Part shown: in pieces, positions 42,201-54,568 of the stretch
How the letters are laid out: each line of letters begins with the position of its first letter
Position numbering within the stretch: the stretch's first letter is position 1
Assembly (NCBI RefSeq): GCF_964340395.1
Contig: NC_135550.1
Coordinates: 27,946,176 to 28,010,175, forward strand
Direction of reading: 5' to 3'
DNA: 64,000 bases
Source: Glandiceps talaboti
Taxonomy: Eukaryota; Hemichordata; Enteropneusta; Spengelidae
Program-made: the position numbers and the translations under genes
The notes under the pieces: generated by a model
What the model was told of the DNA's origin: nothing
Database searches by the model: none
What the model saw: the letters and a program-made list of their open reading frames with translations, nothing else

Positions 42201-42983
42201 TGTGAGATCACCGTCACTGACACAAGGTTATATGTACTGCCTTGGTAAAGTAAATGCAATTATGTATTTGGTACTATGGTAGTACTAGAATCATAGATGT
42301 CTATGCAACGTCTACCCTAGAATAAGGTCTGAGTTCAACTATAATCAACAGTTGATGGTGTGAATGAGTTTGTTTGGTGTTACAATTCATAACTGGAAAA
42401 TATTATTGAGTCTGTGATAACTAGGTTACATCTTGGAGTAATTATCTGTCAGTATAATTACTCCAAGGTTGCATATAGCTTAGTACACGAATCAATCTGT
42501 ATGATTTTTTTTAAAAATATGTATGGTAAATATAAAGACTTACTTACCATACATATTTTTTTTTTAAATCATACAGATTGATTCGAGTACCTGTGAGCTT
42601 AGCAGTAGTCAAAGTTTGCAATTCATTCCAACACAATCAATCATGTAGCTTGGTTCAAAAATTGCGAAAGGCGAGAGCCATACCTTCACACAAGACTGGA
42701 TTCTGGGCCAGTTATTTCGTTATCATCAACATTTTCGATTCAATGTGTACAGTGCAGTCGATTGTTTTGAAAATGAAATCGGAAATAAATGAACATTTTG
42801 ATAAACAATGATATCGTGTCGGATAAGTTAAGTACAAAGCTGATTATCAAGCTGTACAAAAATATATCAATGTTTTTATTTGGTACAAAGTATAAATATT
42901 AGTATTTACCAAAGACATAGCAAAGTCGTGTACAGAAAGAACACGACCATTCAGAAATCAAACTTACCTCCTTCGTCAGCCAT
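39266..42983 (-). CDS. Small Lys/Arg/Ser-rich nuclear-type protein, unidentified
   Basis: Six exons joined in frame: 42968-42983, 41961-42179, 41412-41458, 40859-40936, 40557-40652, 39266-39316. Together they are 507 bases, i.e. 168 residues plus stop. The N-terminus (MADEGDRSRSKHKKK) leads into Ser runs alternating with basic clusters, like SR-related splicing proteins. Exons 3-4 are almost pure Lys/Arg/Glu. The C-terminal 55 residues are not low complexity: GGPVQLSQ, then a segment containing SGHKIKMKVKKTSKDKE, ending REQLRQFLNSTM. That tail looks like a conserved family signature, but I cannot place a name on it. Role is inferred from composition only: nuclear, RNA-processing associated. 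It is head-to-head with COA8, 157 bp apart, and convergent with THADA. The last intron (39317-40556) contains a foldback element and the first intron a near-perfect palindrome. Confidence 0.75.
39719..40432. mobile_element. Foldback element with minisatellite arms
   Basis: Two arrays of a unit of about 16 bp (CAACTCGTCCCATTTT and variants with CGCCCC) face each other. The left arm is at about 39719-39835, and the right arm, as the reverse complement, at about 40323-40432. They flank about 485 bp of unique sequence with no recognisable ORF. Inverted arms built from internal short tandem repeats are the hallmark of foldback-type DNA transposons. It sits in the last intron of the Lys/Ser-rich gene. 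No transposase is visible, so it would be non-autonomous. Target-site duplication was not resolved. Confidence 0.65.
42484..42591. repeat. Near-perfect palindrome (hairpin), about 45 bp arms
   Basis: The left arm (about 42484-42530: GTACACGAATCAATCTGTAT, a poly-T/A stretch, then ATGTATGGTAA) is the reverse complement of the right arm (about 42545-42591), with a spacer of roughly 15 bp. Only small differences in the A/T run and near the outer end break the match. It lies in intron 1 of the Lys/Ser-rich gene and is probably a small MITE or foldback remnant. Confidence 0.7.
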
Positions 42984-43140
42984 TTTCAGGGAATGATGGG
43001 AACGTATTCGTATCACTTCCGGGTTACTGGAGCTCGAGTAGGTGCACGTTTCGCACGAAGGTGTTTATCTTTTGTGTTTACGGATGGCGGTGTGAGCGAA
43101 TTCGTGCATAGCGGCCAATTTCTATCGGTTATAAAACGAA
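42984..43140. promoter_or_regulatory. Bidirectional promoter, Lys/Ser-rich gene / COA8
   Basis: Only 157 bp separate the two divergent start codons, so both core promoters and 5' UTRs must share it. It contains CACTTCCGGG at about 43014-43023, a good ETS/GABP (NRF-2) site, a class often found in TATA-less bidirectional promoters of mitochondrial genes. The minus-strand start codon lies in AAAATGGCTGAC, which also resembles a YY1 site. No TATA box is evident. Confidence 0.6.
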
Positions 43141-44856
43141 ATGAGTGTATCTCAGTACACAGGGAGATTACTTAGATTTAACGGTATCTCCATTCGCTGC
43201 GTATGTAACAATGTTAAGGTATGTGCACGGGAGTTATGGGCACAGGGACACGTAGTATTTCTGACATTTCTAACAAATAAATTCAACTCACAATGTCAGT
43301 ATATTTTGAGCCTGTAAACAAGAAAAACTAAAAGAAAAAAATACGTGTCCCTGTGCTTGTATATGGTGATCAGCACTACAACCGGGATAAACTGTCGGTG
43401 ATGTTGTACTATTTGGTTATGTACATGTCTGATGAATAGGCTAAATAGGATTTTTAATATCAAGAAACTGCTAGTATTTAGTCTGTTTGTCTCTTTCTTT
43501 CCTCCTTTCTTCGTAATGCACATCAACATTTACCATTCCATTGGGCAGGGCATAGACCCTCCACCGGTGGAGAAATTAGAACAATGAGGATGAAATGTTA
43601 AAAAAAAATATTACAACTATACATATCTTCTTCATCTTTTGACAGGAAAGTGGTAACACGGAGACTGTGACACCCTTAGGAAGACAACAAAGAAAGAATT
43701 GGATTGGTCCTCCACACAAACTATCCAATATTAGACAAGTCAAATATTACATACCAGACAATGAATCCATTGCTGAGAAAAGATACAGATTAATGAGAGA
43801 AGACAATGATAGATTTAATCATCAGTTTTGGTTGAAACATAACGCTGCTTTTATTAAGGTGAGTATGACAGGTAATGCATTATTAAACTCTGTACTAGCT
43901 GAAACTATAACTTTTTAGATAAAATGACTTGCTTGTAATATCCTACACCCTGGACTGTATTGACTCTCTTGTGATTTAAACATATTTGAGTAGCTGTACA
44001 CATAATATGGTAAAATAAATCCAATCAAATTGATTTTTTGGGTTCTCACCCTAATGTCAGCAACCTCAACTTAATCATGATTTCAATTGATTAATGTACT
44101 GCTTATGGATAAAATTGATATCTATTCAACATGTACAATGTCTAATTATTGTTTTTTTTGACAATTTTCAGTTATTATATTGTTGGTTTTCTGATCGATG
44201 AAATAATACTCCAGTAGCATCTAGTGCAGCTTTAATTCTTCTGTATAATGAGACTATAAGATACAACACACTGTTCCAATCTCACCTGCCTTCACTGTAA
44301 TGGTGGCTGACAGGGCAACTCAATATGGTCTATCTTACAGACTCATATAGTAACTCAAGTGTTGGAAGCTGAATTTCATGACTTTATATAATTGTATCAG
44401 TAGACATGAAAACTTTGTGGCACTTATACAGTTGACCAATGAGTTGAACTGAAACCCCCAATATATTTATTTTTGTACTGAATTCACAATATCCATTCAA
44501 CAGTAACCAACATTTGCCCAGTTTGTAGTTTTACTTCCTTCTAAATAAACACACACAAAATATTGTAGGCATATCAAAGACTTAATGATGAATTGTCATT
44601 TAAAAGAACTCTTGTATTTTAGGCGAAAGAAGAATTTATAGCGAATAAAGAAAAGGAAGTTGGAGATCCATTGCCTGATGAAGATGGAACAAAGTATGTT
44701 CTTACTGCAGAAGAAATGGCCAAATTTTACAGACAGTTTTTAAATGATCAGCAACAGAAACTGAAAGACTATAATAGAGAGTGGTATATGAGAAATCTCA
44801 GAACATTATGGCCAGCTCTAAAAGCCAACTTTTATAAGACTCTATACAGAAGGTGA
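43141..44856 (+). CDS. COA8: COA8 (APOPT1), cytochrome c oxidase assembly factor 8
   Basis: Mitochondrial protein that protects and promotes assembly of respiratory complex IV. Three exons in phase 0: 43141-43218, 43646-43858, 44623-44856. They give 174 residues, somewhat shorter than human COA8 (about 206). The N-terminus MSVSQYTGRLLRFNGISIR has Arg and no acidic residue, as expected of a matrix-targeting presequence. Family hallmarks seen: NWIGPPHKLSNIRQV, YYIPDNES, FNHQFWLKHNAAFIK, KEEFIANKEK, LTAEEMAKFYRQFLNDQQQK and YNREWYMRNL, all colinear with recalled human COA8. The ATG is the first in frame after the shared promoter. A possible polyadenylation signal is at 45338. Confidence 0.93.
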
Positions 44857-47253
44857 CCAGCTGCAATAGCACATAGCAATGCAATATATAGTATGTAGCA
44901 GTGAAGTGTTGAGGAATGGGTGGCACCTACAGACAATGCTGGGATGTCTTTCTTAGTGTTGTCTGTCATTCTTCATCTTATTTGCAGTGCTTGTGCTTTG
45001 TGTAATGGAAATGCATGCCATGCACTGCATATGTGTATGTGTGATAGTCAATTGAAGATGGATGATGGTGCATGGCACAGGACTACAAAAGTAGTACAAA
45101 GCTTTGATGTTGGAATTAATTGTCAACAATATACACATGGTGCTTAGTGGTTTTCATTGAAAGCAAATTATGACAACTAAAGGACTTTTTTGTGTGTAAT
45201 TTTGAGATTTGTACCAGGGAGATGATGTATCAGTGTGAAATAGAACATCATGAACAACTCTACTAAGGTTTTTAATAAGGACATCTCTCACTCCTAATTA
45301 TGAATTGGCAACTTTGTAGGAAGCCCGTTTTCAAAGAAATAAATTGAAAATTTCAAAAAGTATCATTTGGTATTTTCATATTTGTGAGTTCCAACAGTCA
45401 CTGCCCAAAGGGTCTGTGTGTGTGTGTGTGTTCGTGTGTCTGTCAGCAGCCATTTCTCAGACATGAATAGGCAGATCTTGTATGAAAATGAGATACTCTG
45501 ATTAGCATACAATTATCAATTTGTTTCACAACCTGTGAAAATTTCCAAAATTACAGCTATTTTTATCTTACCAATCCAGAGCTTGTACAATTATAACAAT
45601 GCATATATTTGTAATATTATTGAGTGGGGAGGGGACTACAACAATTACCCCAAGCACAGACCTTAACAACAAGCATCCCTTTGCTCTTCCTCCCTCCTCT
45701 TCCTCACCTACCTGACAAGCATGCAAACCTTGCTGCCACTTCATGCACGGAAGGTTATGTCCTTCATAAAGCAACCTCTCTCCTACCAGTCCCCATTTAT
45801 ACAGCAGGTTGCAAAATTTGAAGGAGGGTAAATTCTAATTTCTGACATCCCTATCAAAACAATGATTATGGCAATTGCTATTGCCAACTATTAAAGTTGA
45901 CTGCCTTCTGTGAAGTAATAGTGTGGATTCCAATGTAGTCAGTTGTGCTACAACTCCATGGAGCTTAGATTAGGTAGGGCCTAAATTTTTCAAGTATGCA
46001 AAAAAAAAAAACTACTACAGAATCATTGTTTCTTTAATATTTATTTTCAGAAATTGTGCAAAAACACAAGAAATTATATCCATAATTGCAACTGTAATAA
46101 TCCCAAACAGACACTGGACCAAAGTGAGCTATGTCGAATAGATTCACAAAGATAAGAATAACAATAGAAACTGTATTCGTCCAAATCAGATGTCGAGGAA
46201 AAATTATAAAATGTCATATTTTATATAATCAACATCATAGATGATTTAGAGTTGACTCTAAAATTAATCTCGTATTTGCTGTATTTCTCCAAAGACTGAC
46301 ACTGGAGCAGATTCAACTTCTCACTCCATGTCAACTTATTTTCACACTAATGTGTGAGGGCGCCCCGTCATGGCGTACCTTACAGACTACTCAGTTATAT
46401 ACTATCTGCTCAACTTCTCACTGTGTGTCTAATTATTCTCAAACTAAATAAAATTCAATTCAATTCAATCACCTCAGTTACATACTATTTAAGGTAATGT
46501 CTCATCTATGTAATCAAAACCTCTGTTTGTAAACCAAGCAACTGGACCTCACCTGGAATGATACCTTGTACTGTGTGCAAGTTTCACATAGGAACCCGAC
46601 ACACTCTTTACATATAATTTTACTACTATCAACAACTCATAAAAAAAATTGCATCAAGTTCAATAAATCAATAGAAACCATGTTGAAAGGATGAATTTCA
46701 AAGTAAATTTCAAATTACTTTTCTGTCATGTAATTTGAATTAATCTATCAATTTCGAGGGTCCTTGAAAGTACAGAAGTAACCACTTTTTTTGAATGCGT
46801 AATCCGAATTTTGAAACCTTAATAAGAGTATTTACTGCACTACAATATATTTGTCATCTTCTCAGACTACTAGATCTGGTACACACACTTCTTTTGTCAT
46901 TTCATTGGTACACTTGGGGAAAAAAAAGAGACGATTATCAAATATGAAAATCATTATGTAAATCTTGAATGAGAAAGGGGGAATAAAATATCTGCCTTTG
47001 TTAAAATTAACTTCAATTTTTGAAATTTTTGAAATAACATAGATTCGAATTCAGGAAACTTCATTGGGAAATGATATTTCTACGTTGGTTTCTCTTGCAA
47101 AAATAGGTTCTACACTCGTTTGTCAATATTGCTGCAAAATTACACTATTAAGGAAGAACTATGTGACCATACACTGTATGCTAAAATTATTACAATGCAA
47201 TCAACCCCAACTAGAATTTGAAAAGGACAAAGATGTATACCTATATAGAGTCA
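44857..47253. other. Convergent intergenic region COA8 / CRY-DASH 1
   Basis: About 2.4 kb holding the 3' UTRs of both neighbours. AATAAA at 45338-45343 could end COA8 transcripts. A short (GT)n tract lies near 45416. An A-run and an A/T-rich stretch lie at about 46000-46060. I see no ORF with family similarity, no RNA gene and no clear transposon ends. No trace of the C-terminal tail exon that CRY-DASH 2 has was found here. Confidence 0.5.
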
Positions 47254-48901
47254 TCACTTCCATTCGGGTGCCATGACAACAGGTGTTGGGTAAGTGTCTC
47301 CAAGGGTAACACCAGCATGTGACAAAGTTGCACTGCTCAGATTCCATGGTGTATGTACGTCACCATTCTTTATACCTGCTAACTCTGGAACCCACAGACG
47401 AATGTAGTCACCCTGTTGAAAGTTGCAAAATCATTAAGCTTATGTTTACTGAGCCCGATACTACATTCTAGATGAGTCGAAATCGTCATGTGTTAACTTG
47501 CCCTTGTCATGAATTATGCGAGGCATTGTCATAAAACAAAGTAAAGGTGGAAAACGTACTCAACAAAACGATACGTTAACAAAAATATATCAAAGTAGAA
47601 TGCGACTTTGACAAGTCAATTATATAACGAGTTACCTGTGGATCATGGTCAGATCCTCGTTCAACAACATTTAACTTCATATCTTGATCTGGATCATTGC
47701 CGACACCAGCACTGTACACCCAGTTACCATAGTTGCTGGCATAGTCATGGTCGATCTGAATAAGACGCCAAGAAAGAACTCGTTATTTTTTTAGGTCAGT
47801 CGATTTGGTCGTTTTTATAGGACTCCGGGATAGGTATGAAAATTAATGTAGTACATGAACAATTAAAATGTGATATTCAGAAGAAAGAAAGTCATAGACG
47901 ATGGAGTTCCGATATCAAACTGTAACAAATTAGGATTTCACCTGCATTAGTGGTAAGAGAAATCTGAATTTAATGTCCTATTTTCTCTGTGTAATTTACA
48001 TGCGATCTCACCAGAGAGTGTTCGAACCATTCAGCTCCCAGTCTCCAGTCTAATTTGAGATCTTTAGTTAGAAAACTAGCAACATCCTGACGACCTTCGT
48101 TTGACGTAAACGATGTGCTTGCTAATTCTCTCATGCAGGCGTCTATAAAGGGTACACCTGTCTTGCCTTCTTTCCATGCACTGTACAGTTTGTCGTCGTG
48201 TTTCCATTCAATCTTCTTACCACTTAAACCTATAGTATACATTGAATGTCATAGGATATAGGCACATTTCACACATTGTAATTATTTCAAATTTCAAATA
48301 ACTGAATCAGATATATATATAAGTATAATTTATGGGCACCATTTTGGTAAATTACATTCCACTGGTTAGACCAACAACAGATCACAGGTCATTAGGATTC
48401 ACCCTCTGCATTCAATACTCGGTATTCAATGGATATTCTATTATGTGTTTCTATCACACATCGCGGTTTCATACCTGACAACTCGAAAAGTCTGTCTCCG
48501 TACTTCAAGGCGATGAATTTGAAGTAGTCTCTCCATAATAATTCATTGATGACTCTAGTATGAATAAATAACATGTAGAATACTGATATTATTACATTCT
48601 AAAAATAAAAAAAATCCACCGTTCATCTGACACTTGCAATAGGAGTTTAGTTTTCTGTTCTGTGTTCATGTTTTAAGTGTGTGTGTAAAATACTGTTCAA
48701 TAGGGGCTTTAGTGTTGTGGAAATATTTAAAGTGTTGTAACAACAAATAATAATATTATGAACCGGAATGTTATGTAAAATTAGGTTCGTATGAAGAAAA
48801 TTACAAAATTTATCATTATTTACAGAACACGCATTGCATTGAATGAGTGAGTCTTTTAGTGCAAAATCATTACTTTTAAGTCGTAGTAGAATTTGTTGAA
48901 G

Positions 48902-48945
<44 letters not shown>

Positions 48946-51900
48946 ATGTCTTTTCTTGAAACCTAATATACATATATATATATAAGAAGTATAAGTTATA
49001 CGTATTTTCGAGAAGATGATACATGTAGTTGCGTTATAGCAATATGAAAGTTCCGTTCAACTTCAGTCAAAGCTCAAAATATTTGTGCACTTGAGTAAAC
49101 ACACACTTTAATTTGTCATAGTGCACTAGTAACTACAAAGTATGCCACAGTAAACTACACACTTTGTCATACTTATATCCTAAGGTATTCCATTATTCTA
49201 TATACATCCATTCTATAATATTTTTATTAAACAGAATAAATTACCCATGTGTAGACTCATTGGAAGTCCGTTCATTTTCATATTTATGTATTTCTTCAAA
49301 TATCTTCCTTGGTGAAATACACCCGAGAGCCAGCCTAGAATGATGTAAAACATTGTGGTTTGGTTAAACCTCACAATGGTCTGAGTTTAAACAAATACAC
49401 CCTCGAACTGGACAGAGATAAATAATGTACATGTAAGAACAAAATAAATTCGCCAAGGTAAATTATATGTAACCAATTTCGTTCGTCCAGTGTCCGTGAA
49501 CGGCAAACGTCATAGGTTATGCATTGACCTTTTACCAAGCGATGACTCCCTAAATATAGTACTTACCAAGCAGAGAACTTTGTAGAATTGTCGGGTAAGT
49601 TCACACCAGTATGCATTTCTTTGTACTTGGCAACACAATCCTACAAAATGAATAAGCAGATTCCTACTATAACAGTCTGGTTACAAAGAGAGGAGAAACC
49701 TCGCTGTCTGTGATTTAATATAGAAAGATGTTTGGAACCACGTGTGGATAAAAACAAGTATAATTAATTATTTGACAATGTCACATTGAATCCATGAGAG
49801 GTCTCAGCAGTACGAGAATGGTTTGAACTTCAAAAATGATTATGTCTCGCAGGTAACATACACCATCCTTTTCACAAATAATACATTTATCTGAACAAGG
49901 TGACTGATAACTCACGCTTTCCCATAGATAGTAATGAAGTCTGGCCAAGGCAGATGATTCACCACCTTCAAAATGAAAGGCTGATCTTGGATCAATCTTG
50001 GGATCTTTAGAAGCAGATAATGAATAAAATATTAGAAGTCGGCAAAGCAGATACAGAAGGTATATTACTTTAAAATTATTGGCTTATTATTTATCGCTCT
50101 TGTCATAACGGACTGGTCATTGTTAATTCCTCCATCAACTCTGAGCAGTTCTCCTATTACCAAGGTATTGTGCAAAATGGGAAACTCTCAGGGCTATACT
50201 CGATAGATGATTCTAGTAATGCTATATCCTCAATTTAAAAATACAGATCTGAAATCTGATCACCTCAAAAATCTAATTAATCGTTTGTTTTGTCTCTTAC
50301 ATCTATGTACAAAGTTTCTTACAAATCCATCCATAGAAATACTGCTACCGAACAGAGGCAAGTAGGAATGAACATTTGATCTCTGTCCAACTCCCGTTCG
50401 CGGAGCTAAATATTCGTGAACGCTCTGAAATACACAATATCATTTGAACATCATGGTGTAGACAATTACTTGGGGCCATCATATCGTAAACTTGTTAGAA
50501 AATTTATGTTTTATATGAGGATAAAAAACACAGACTTGTCCATGAGGTATCCTTAAAATCACAACTTTACACGATCATAATCTTATAGCCATAGTAATAA
50601 ATATACCTTTGAATCCGAAGTCTTTCATAGTTGGTAGTTCGCCATGTTCAAGACCGCCATGGAGAGGTTTCATTTTTTCCATGGGATGGATTGTACTTCT
50701 AACCTTCGACTTGGTTTCTATACTTTTATGGAATTCTCTGAAATCATCCGGCAGTCTACAGTATAACATAACACACATGTCATTCAAATGCTAAGACAAG
50801 AACCATTTCTCCACTCACAGTAAAAATGTGAAAAGTTTTTTGCAGAGTTTTTAGTTAAAATAAACCCAGATCTTGACAAAATGAACAACCATCGCCATTT
50901 TATCTTTCACTAGCTTCATAGTAAGCAAATTATTATTTGTACCGTTCGTAAGAGAAGGTAGTGTCATAGCTTTGTCTGTCTGTTTTCTGTGTCATAGCTT
51001 TGTCTGTCTGTTTGTGTGTCATAGCTTTGTCTGCCTGTTTATGCGAGTTTGTATGTATGTGTCTATCCGTCAGTGGACATAAATATCTAAAAATAACTAA
51101 TGCGCCAATTCTGATGAAACTTTATATATCTATCGTCCCGGAGTCGCAAGAACTGGGTCTACAGGCTCTTGGTAACATCCTATGAATATAAATTAAATAA
51201 TTTCCAGAATTATTTGTGATAATTAGTATAACTAAAATGTTATATAACTATATCTTCATAAGTAACTTGCATAATTAATGACATTTTCCAAATATGGATA
51301 TATCATAAATAAAGATTGATGTGAAGATTACAAAATATACTGACTGTTTAATGCTGAAGGGCAGGTCATCTTGGTGATACAGAGTTGAACCCCAGAATTT
51401 CTTGACAGGAACTCCACAGACCTTTGCTAAGGCTGATTCCACAGTAAGTTCTCTGCTTGTAGCCTACGGAGACGTAGCAGACCAAATGATAAAGTCAGGC
51501 ATAGTTGTTTTACTAGTATCATCTGACAGACTATGATATGAGCCATCCATATACTTTTTTTGAGGTTACATAAACAAATTACGTAAATAAAGTAAACAAA
51601 CATTTTGTAAGCATCCAATTTTCAAATACAGCGTTCCTGTTTCAAAAAGGGATGATATGCATATTCGTAATTTTCGACCCTCTGCTTCGTTCGAAATAAT
51701 ATTATTGTAAATTATGAAGTGAAGCATATGCCGCCTGTATAATACCATTTATTACAGTAACCGTACCTCTTCATGAAATACTACCGCTTTGATGTTCCCT
51801 TTTCCAATGCCGTTTATAATTTCGGGAACAATTTCTTCAGGTTTTCCTTTCCTGACAATAAGTCCACTGAAATATACAAATCAAATAAAAGAATACAAAT

Positions 51901-53848
51901 TATACCTGGTTCTGTCAGACATACTAGTATTACATGTGTAAAGACTCGGTTTGCTAAATTAGCCATCTCTTTTACAATTACTATGGACGTGTTCATGGTT
52001 GGTAGGGACAAAAATGTATTAGTTTATAGAATATTTTAGCTACTGATATCCATTTTTCGTGTACACCGAATGTTCGAATTATAGAGTTCCATGAAAGAAG
52101 TTTAAATGCTTAAAGAACTATCCAGTATAAATAAAGATTATTATTATAAGAAGTGGTTATTGTAAACTTCCATCATGAGTTTAGAGTGTCCCTTGCAAGA
52201 GACCGTCTATCTCTTTTGTGGACTACATAGTTACATAACTGCTGGCGAGGTCATCATTACCTGGAAATATTTGGCTTTGAGATCGTGACTTTATCTGTTG
52301 ATGTGTATGGACAAGTGTCATTATAATTTTAGTTCTTATACAATTTATTTCTTCTCCCATTTGCATATTTCATTAATTTTGCATCCGAACTCAAAAATTG
52401 ATCATCCATGTATCAAGAAGATGGGCTCATATTTCTATAGAATCGATCACACTCGTATATTATACAGAAAGGCAACTGAACAAGGCCTGTTTTCAAAACA
52501 AAGGTGAATGAACTCTAGGATATTCAACTGACGACAAACACACACTCAAGGTCAATTCCCAAAGTGACATCTGGCTGTACAGACTAGACGGCTGGTCTCA
52601 GTATTGCAATTGTTGATGGATGAAATTTAAGGTAACCGGAATACACTCACCTCCCCGCATTCTGTAGACTCTTCCTCACATCCCTTACACTTTCAAGTTG
52701 AAATTTTAACCTATTTGGATTAGTTTTGGGTAGATGGAAATTCTCCGTCGTTTCGTAATTTCGCGGATCAAAGCAATAAACAGGTATTACGTTATCCGCG
52801 TTTTGGTTAGCCCACTGCAGTACCTGTGTGTGGGAAAAGAGGGAGCTATGTATTCATTCTTTAATAGTGTAATCATAAACTACATCATCAGGATAACAAT
52901 GAGGACTATAAAGAATAAAATACACAAACGCTTTGTTCATTTAAATTTAATTACATTGATAGCCCAAATATTGTTTTTAGATCCAGTGATTAATCTCTAA
53001 ATAATTTTTTCACAAACACGGAAAGGAAAATTTGACTATCATAAAAAAATCCAGGGACCAGCGAGTGCACAGACCAACGACAAAGATTCAGAGATTGACC
53101 AGTAGTGTAATGATATCGAAACAAGTTACAGAACAAGATAAATGCATTTGATACTAGTATTTTACATAATACATAGTAAATCAATAAATGCTTTGAGAGA
53201 TTGGTAAAAGTACTTCATTTGGTCGTCTTTTTAGATGAGTCGGATTATTGCATTAGCTGCTCACATGCATGACATAGTGAAGCCAGTTAGGTATTGAACA
53301 AAAGGGATACATACAACTAATGGAGAAATGGTAAATTGTATTAACACTGGTCGTCAATTGATTATAATATACCAATTGATACAAGGATGGAGTTTGACAC
53401 TTTCTTTGTAGATGTTTTTACTCTTTATTAAATGTATTGCCGTTTAGGTGTAATTAAAGTGTAATAATTCGTTGTTCGTAAAGATATAGATGCACAGTGT
53501 CACGCATTTCCTAAAATGTAATATCATGATGTCAAGTTATTTCACAGTTAAAGTCATTTCATCAATCATAAACACACCAGAGTCAACACTCATTTTTGTA
53601 CATCGTCAATTTGAAATACTGTGCCTTTCTATGGTTTATCGCATGTTGTGTAAAGACGAAATGACCTTGAGTTCAGCTTACACAACAGTCAACACGTTTT
53701 TGCTTGCGAAGATATTATTCAGTTCGATGTTGTCGACCTCATGCTTCCACATGTGGCATGTTTTGCCTAGTTCAAGTCAACTCACCTCATTATCGTGCAG
53801 TCTCAAATCATTTCTAAGCAGACATATGATGGTTTCCTTAGATGCCAT
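47254..53848 (-). CDS. CRY-DASH cryptochrome/photolyase, copy 1 (diverged)
   Basis: FAD-dependent blue-light protein of the CRY-DASH class; members repair pyrimidine dimers in single-stranded DNA and may signal. Twelve exons: 53786-53848, 52651-52823, 51767-51866, 51345-51463, 50607-50755, 49916-50004, 49567-49640, 49245-49334, 48475-48554, 48012-48229, 47636-47755, 47254-47412. They total 1,434 bases, 477 residues, fully in frame. The N-terminal domain starts [21 protein letters not shown] and includes VIPVYCFDPRNY. The FAD domain has [35 protein letters not shown] and NYGNW. Compared with copy 2 it has lost several conserved positions: STYW became STHG, SNRGRQN became [16 protein letters not shown] became DPDQDMKLN. 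It stops right after the PEW motif, without the basic tail. The ORF, splice sites and promoter look intact, so I read it as a working but divergent paralog. Exon 12 is nearly identical to copy 2. Confidence 0.9.
48905..48945. repeat. (TTG)n microsatellite
   Basis: About 13 trinucleotide units in the CRY-DASH 1 intron between exons 8 and 9. A short (TA)n follows at about 48970-48983. Confidence 0.9.
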
Positions 53849-53952
53849 AGTGTACACGTTACTGCAGACAAAATGATTGCGACCTCCTCTACCTGAAATC
53901 TTATCAACTGAGGACAGTGAAATCGATTCGCATGTATAATGAGAACTCTGTC

Positions 53953-53971
53953 CACGTGATTTCTTACGTAA
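53953..53971. promoter_or_regulatory. E-box plus D-box upstream of CRY-DASH 1
   Basis: CACGTG at 53953-53958 and TTACGTAA at 53964-53971 lie 5 bp apart, 105-123 bp upstream of the copy 1 start codon. The first is the CLOCK/BMAL-type E-box and the second a perfect PAR-bZIP D-box. Close E-box/D-box pairs drive light-induced transcription of clock and photolyase genes in teleosts. Function here is inferred from motif and position. Confidence 0.5.
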
Positions 53972-54036
53972 AAAAGTATTCTTGTATAAAAGTATTATGA
54001 GAAGGTTAAAGTTTAACCTATTATATATTATACTAA

Positions 54037-54379
54037 GGGACCGGACAGAATTTACGGCAGGGGGGGCCTGGGGAGAAATTGGGGGGGGGGGGCATGAAAA
54101 AAATGGGAGGCTTGAAGGGGGGGCCATGAAAATTCTCATGGTTTGAAAGGGGGGGGGGGCCCGTGAAATATTTTGTCATTGAAAAAAATTAATATGTTAG
54201 AAAATTTAGCATTGCATGAGATAGCACTTGATATCGCCTTTAATATGGAATGTCTACACTTTCATTTATGTATTAAAATGGAAGTGTGTACGTTTGTATG
54301 TACCTATTTAGTGAAGCATAAAAACACTACTCAAGATTAATTTGATACACCCTAAATTACTCTTATATACTCCAAGTTG

Positions 54380-54434
<55 letters not shown>

Positions 54435-54518
54435 ACACACACATATGTATACATACATACATACATACATTTTAGCACTGTGGAAACAGATTCAGTGTGT
54501 AATTACCATCAAGGATAC

Positions 54519-54568
<50 letters not shown>

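Noticed and set aside
47254-53848. CRY-DASH copy 1 as a pseudogene
   Set aside because: All twelve exons join in frame with sound splice sites, and the FAD-proximal NYGNW region is kept, so divergence rather than death is the better reading.
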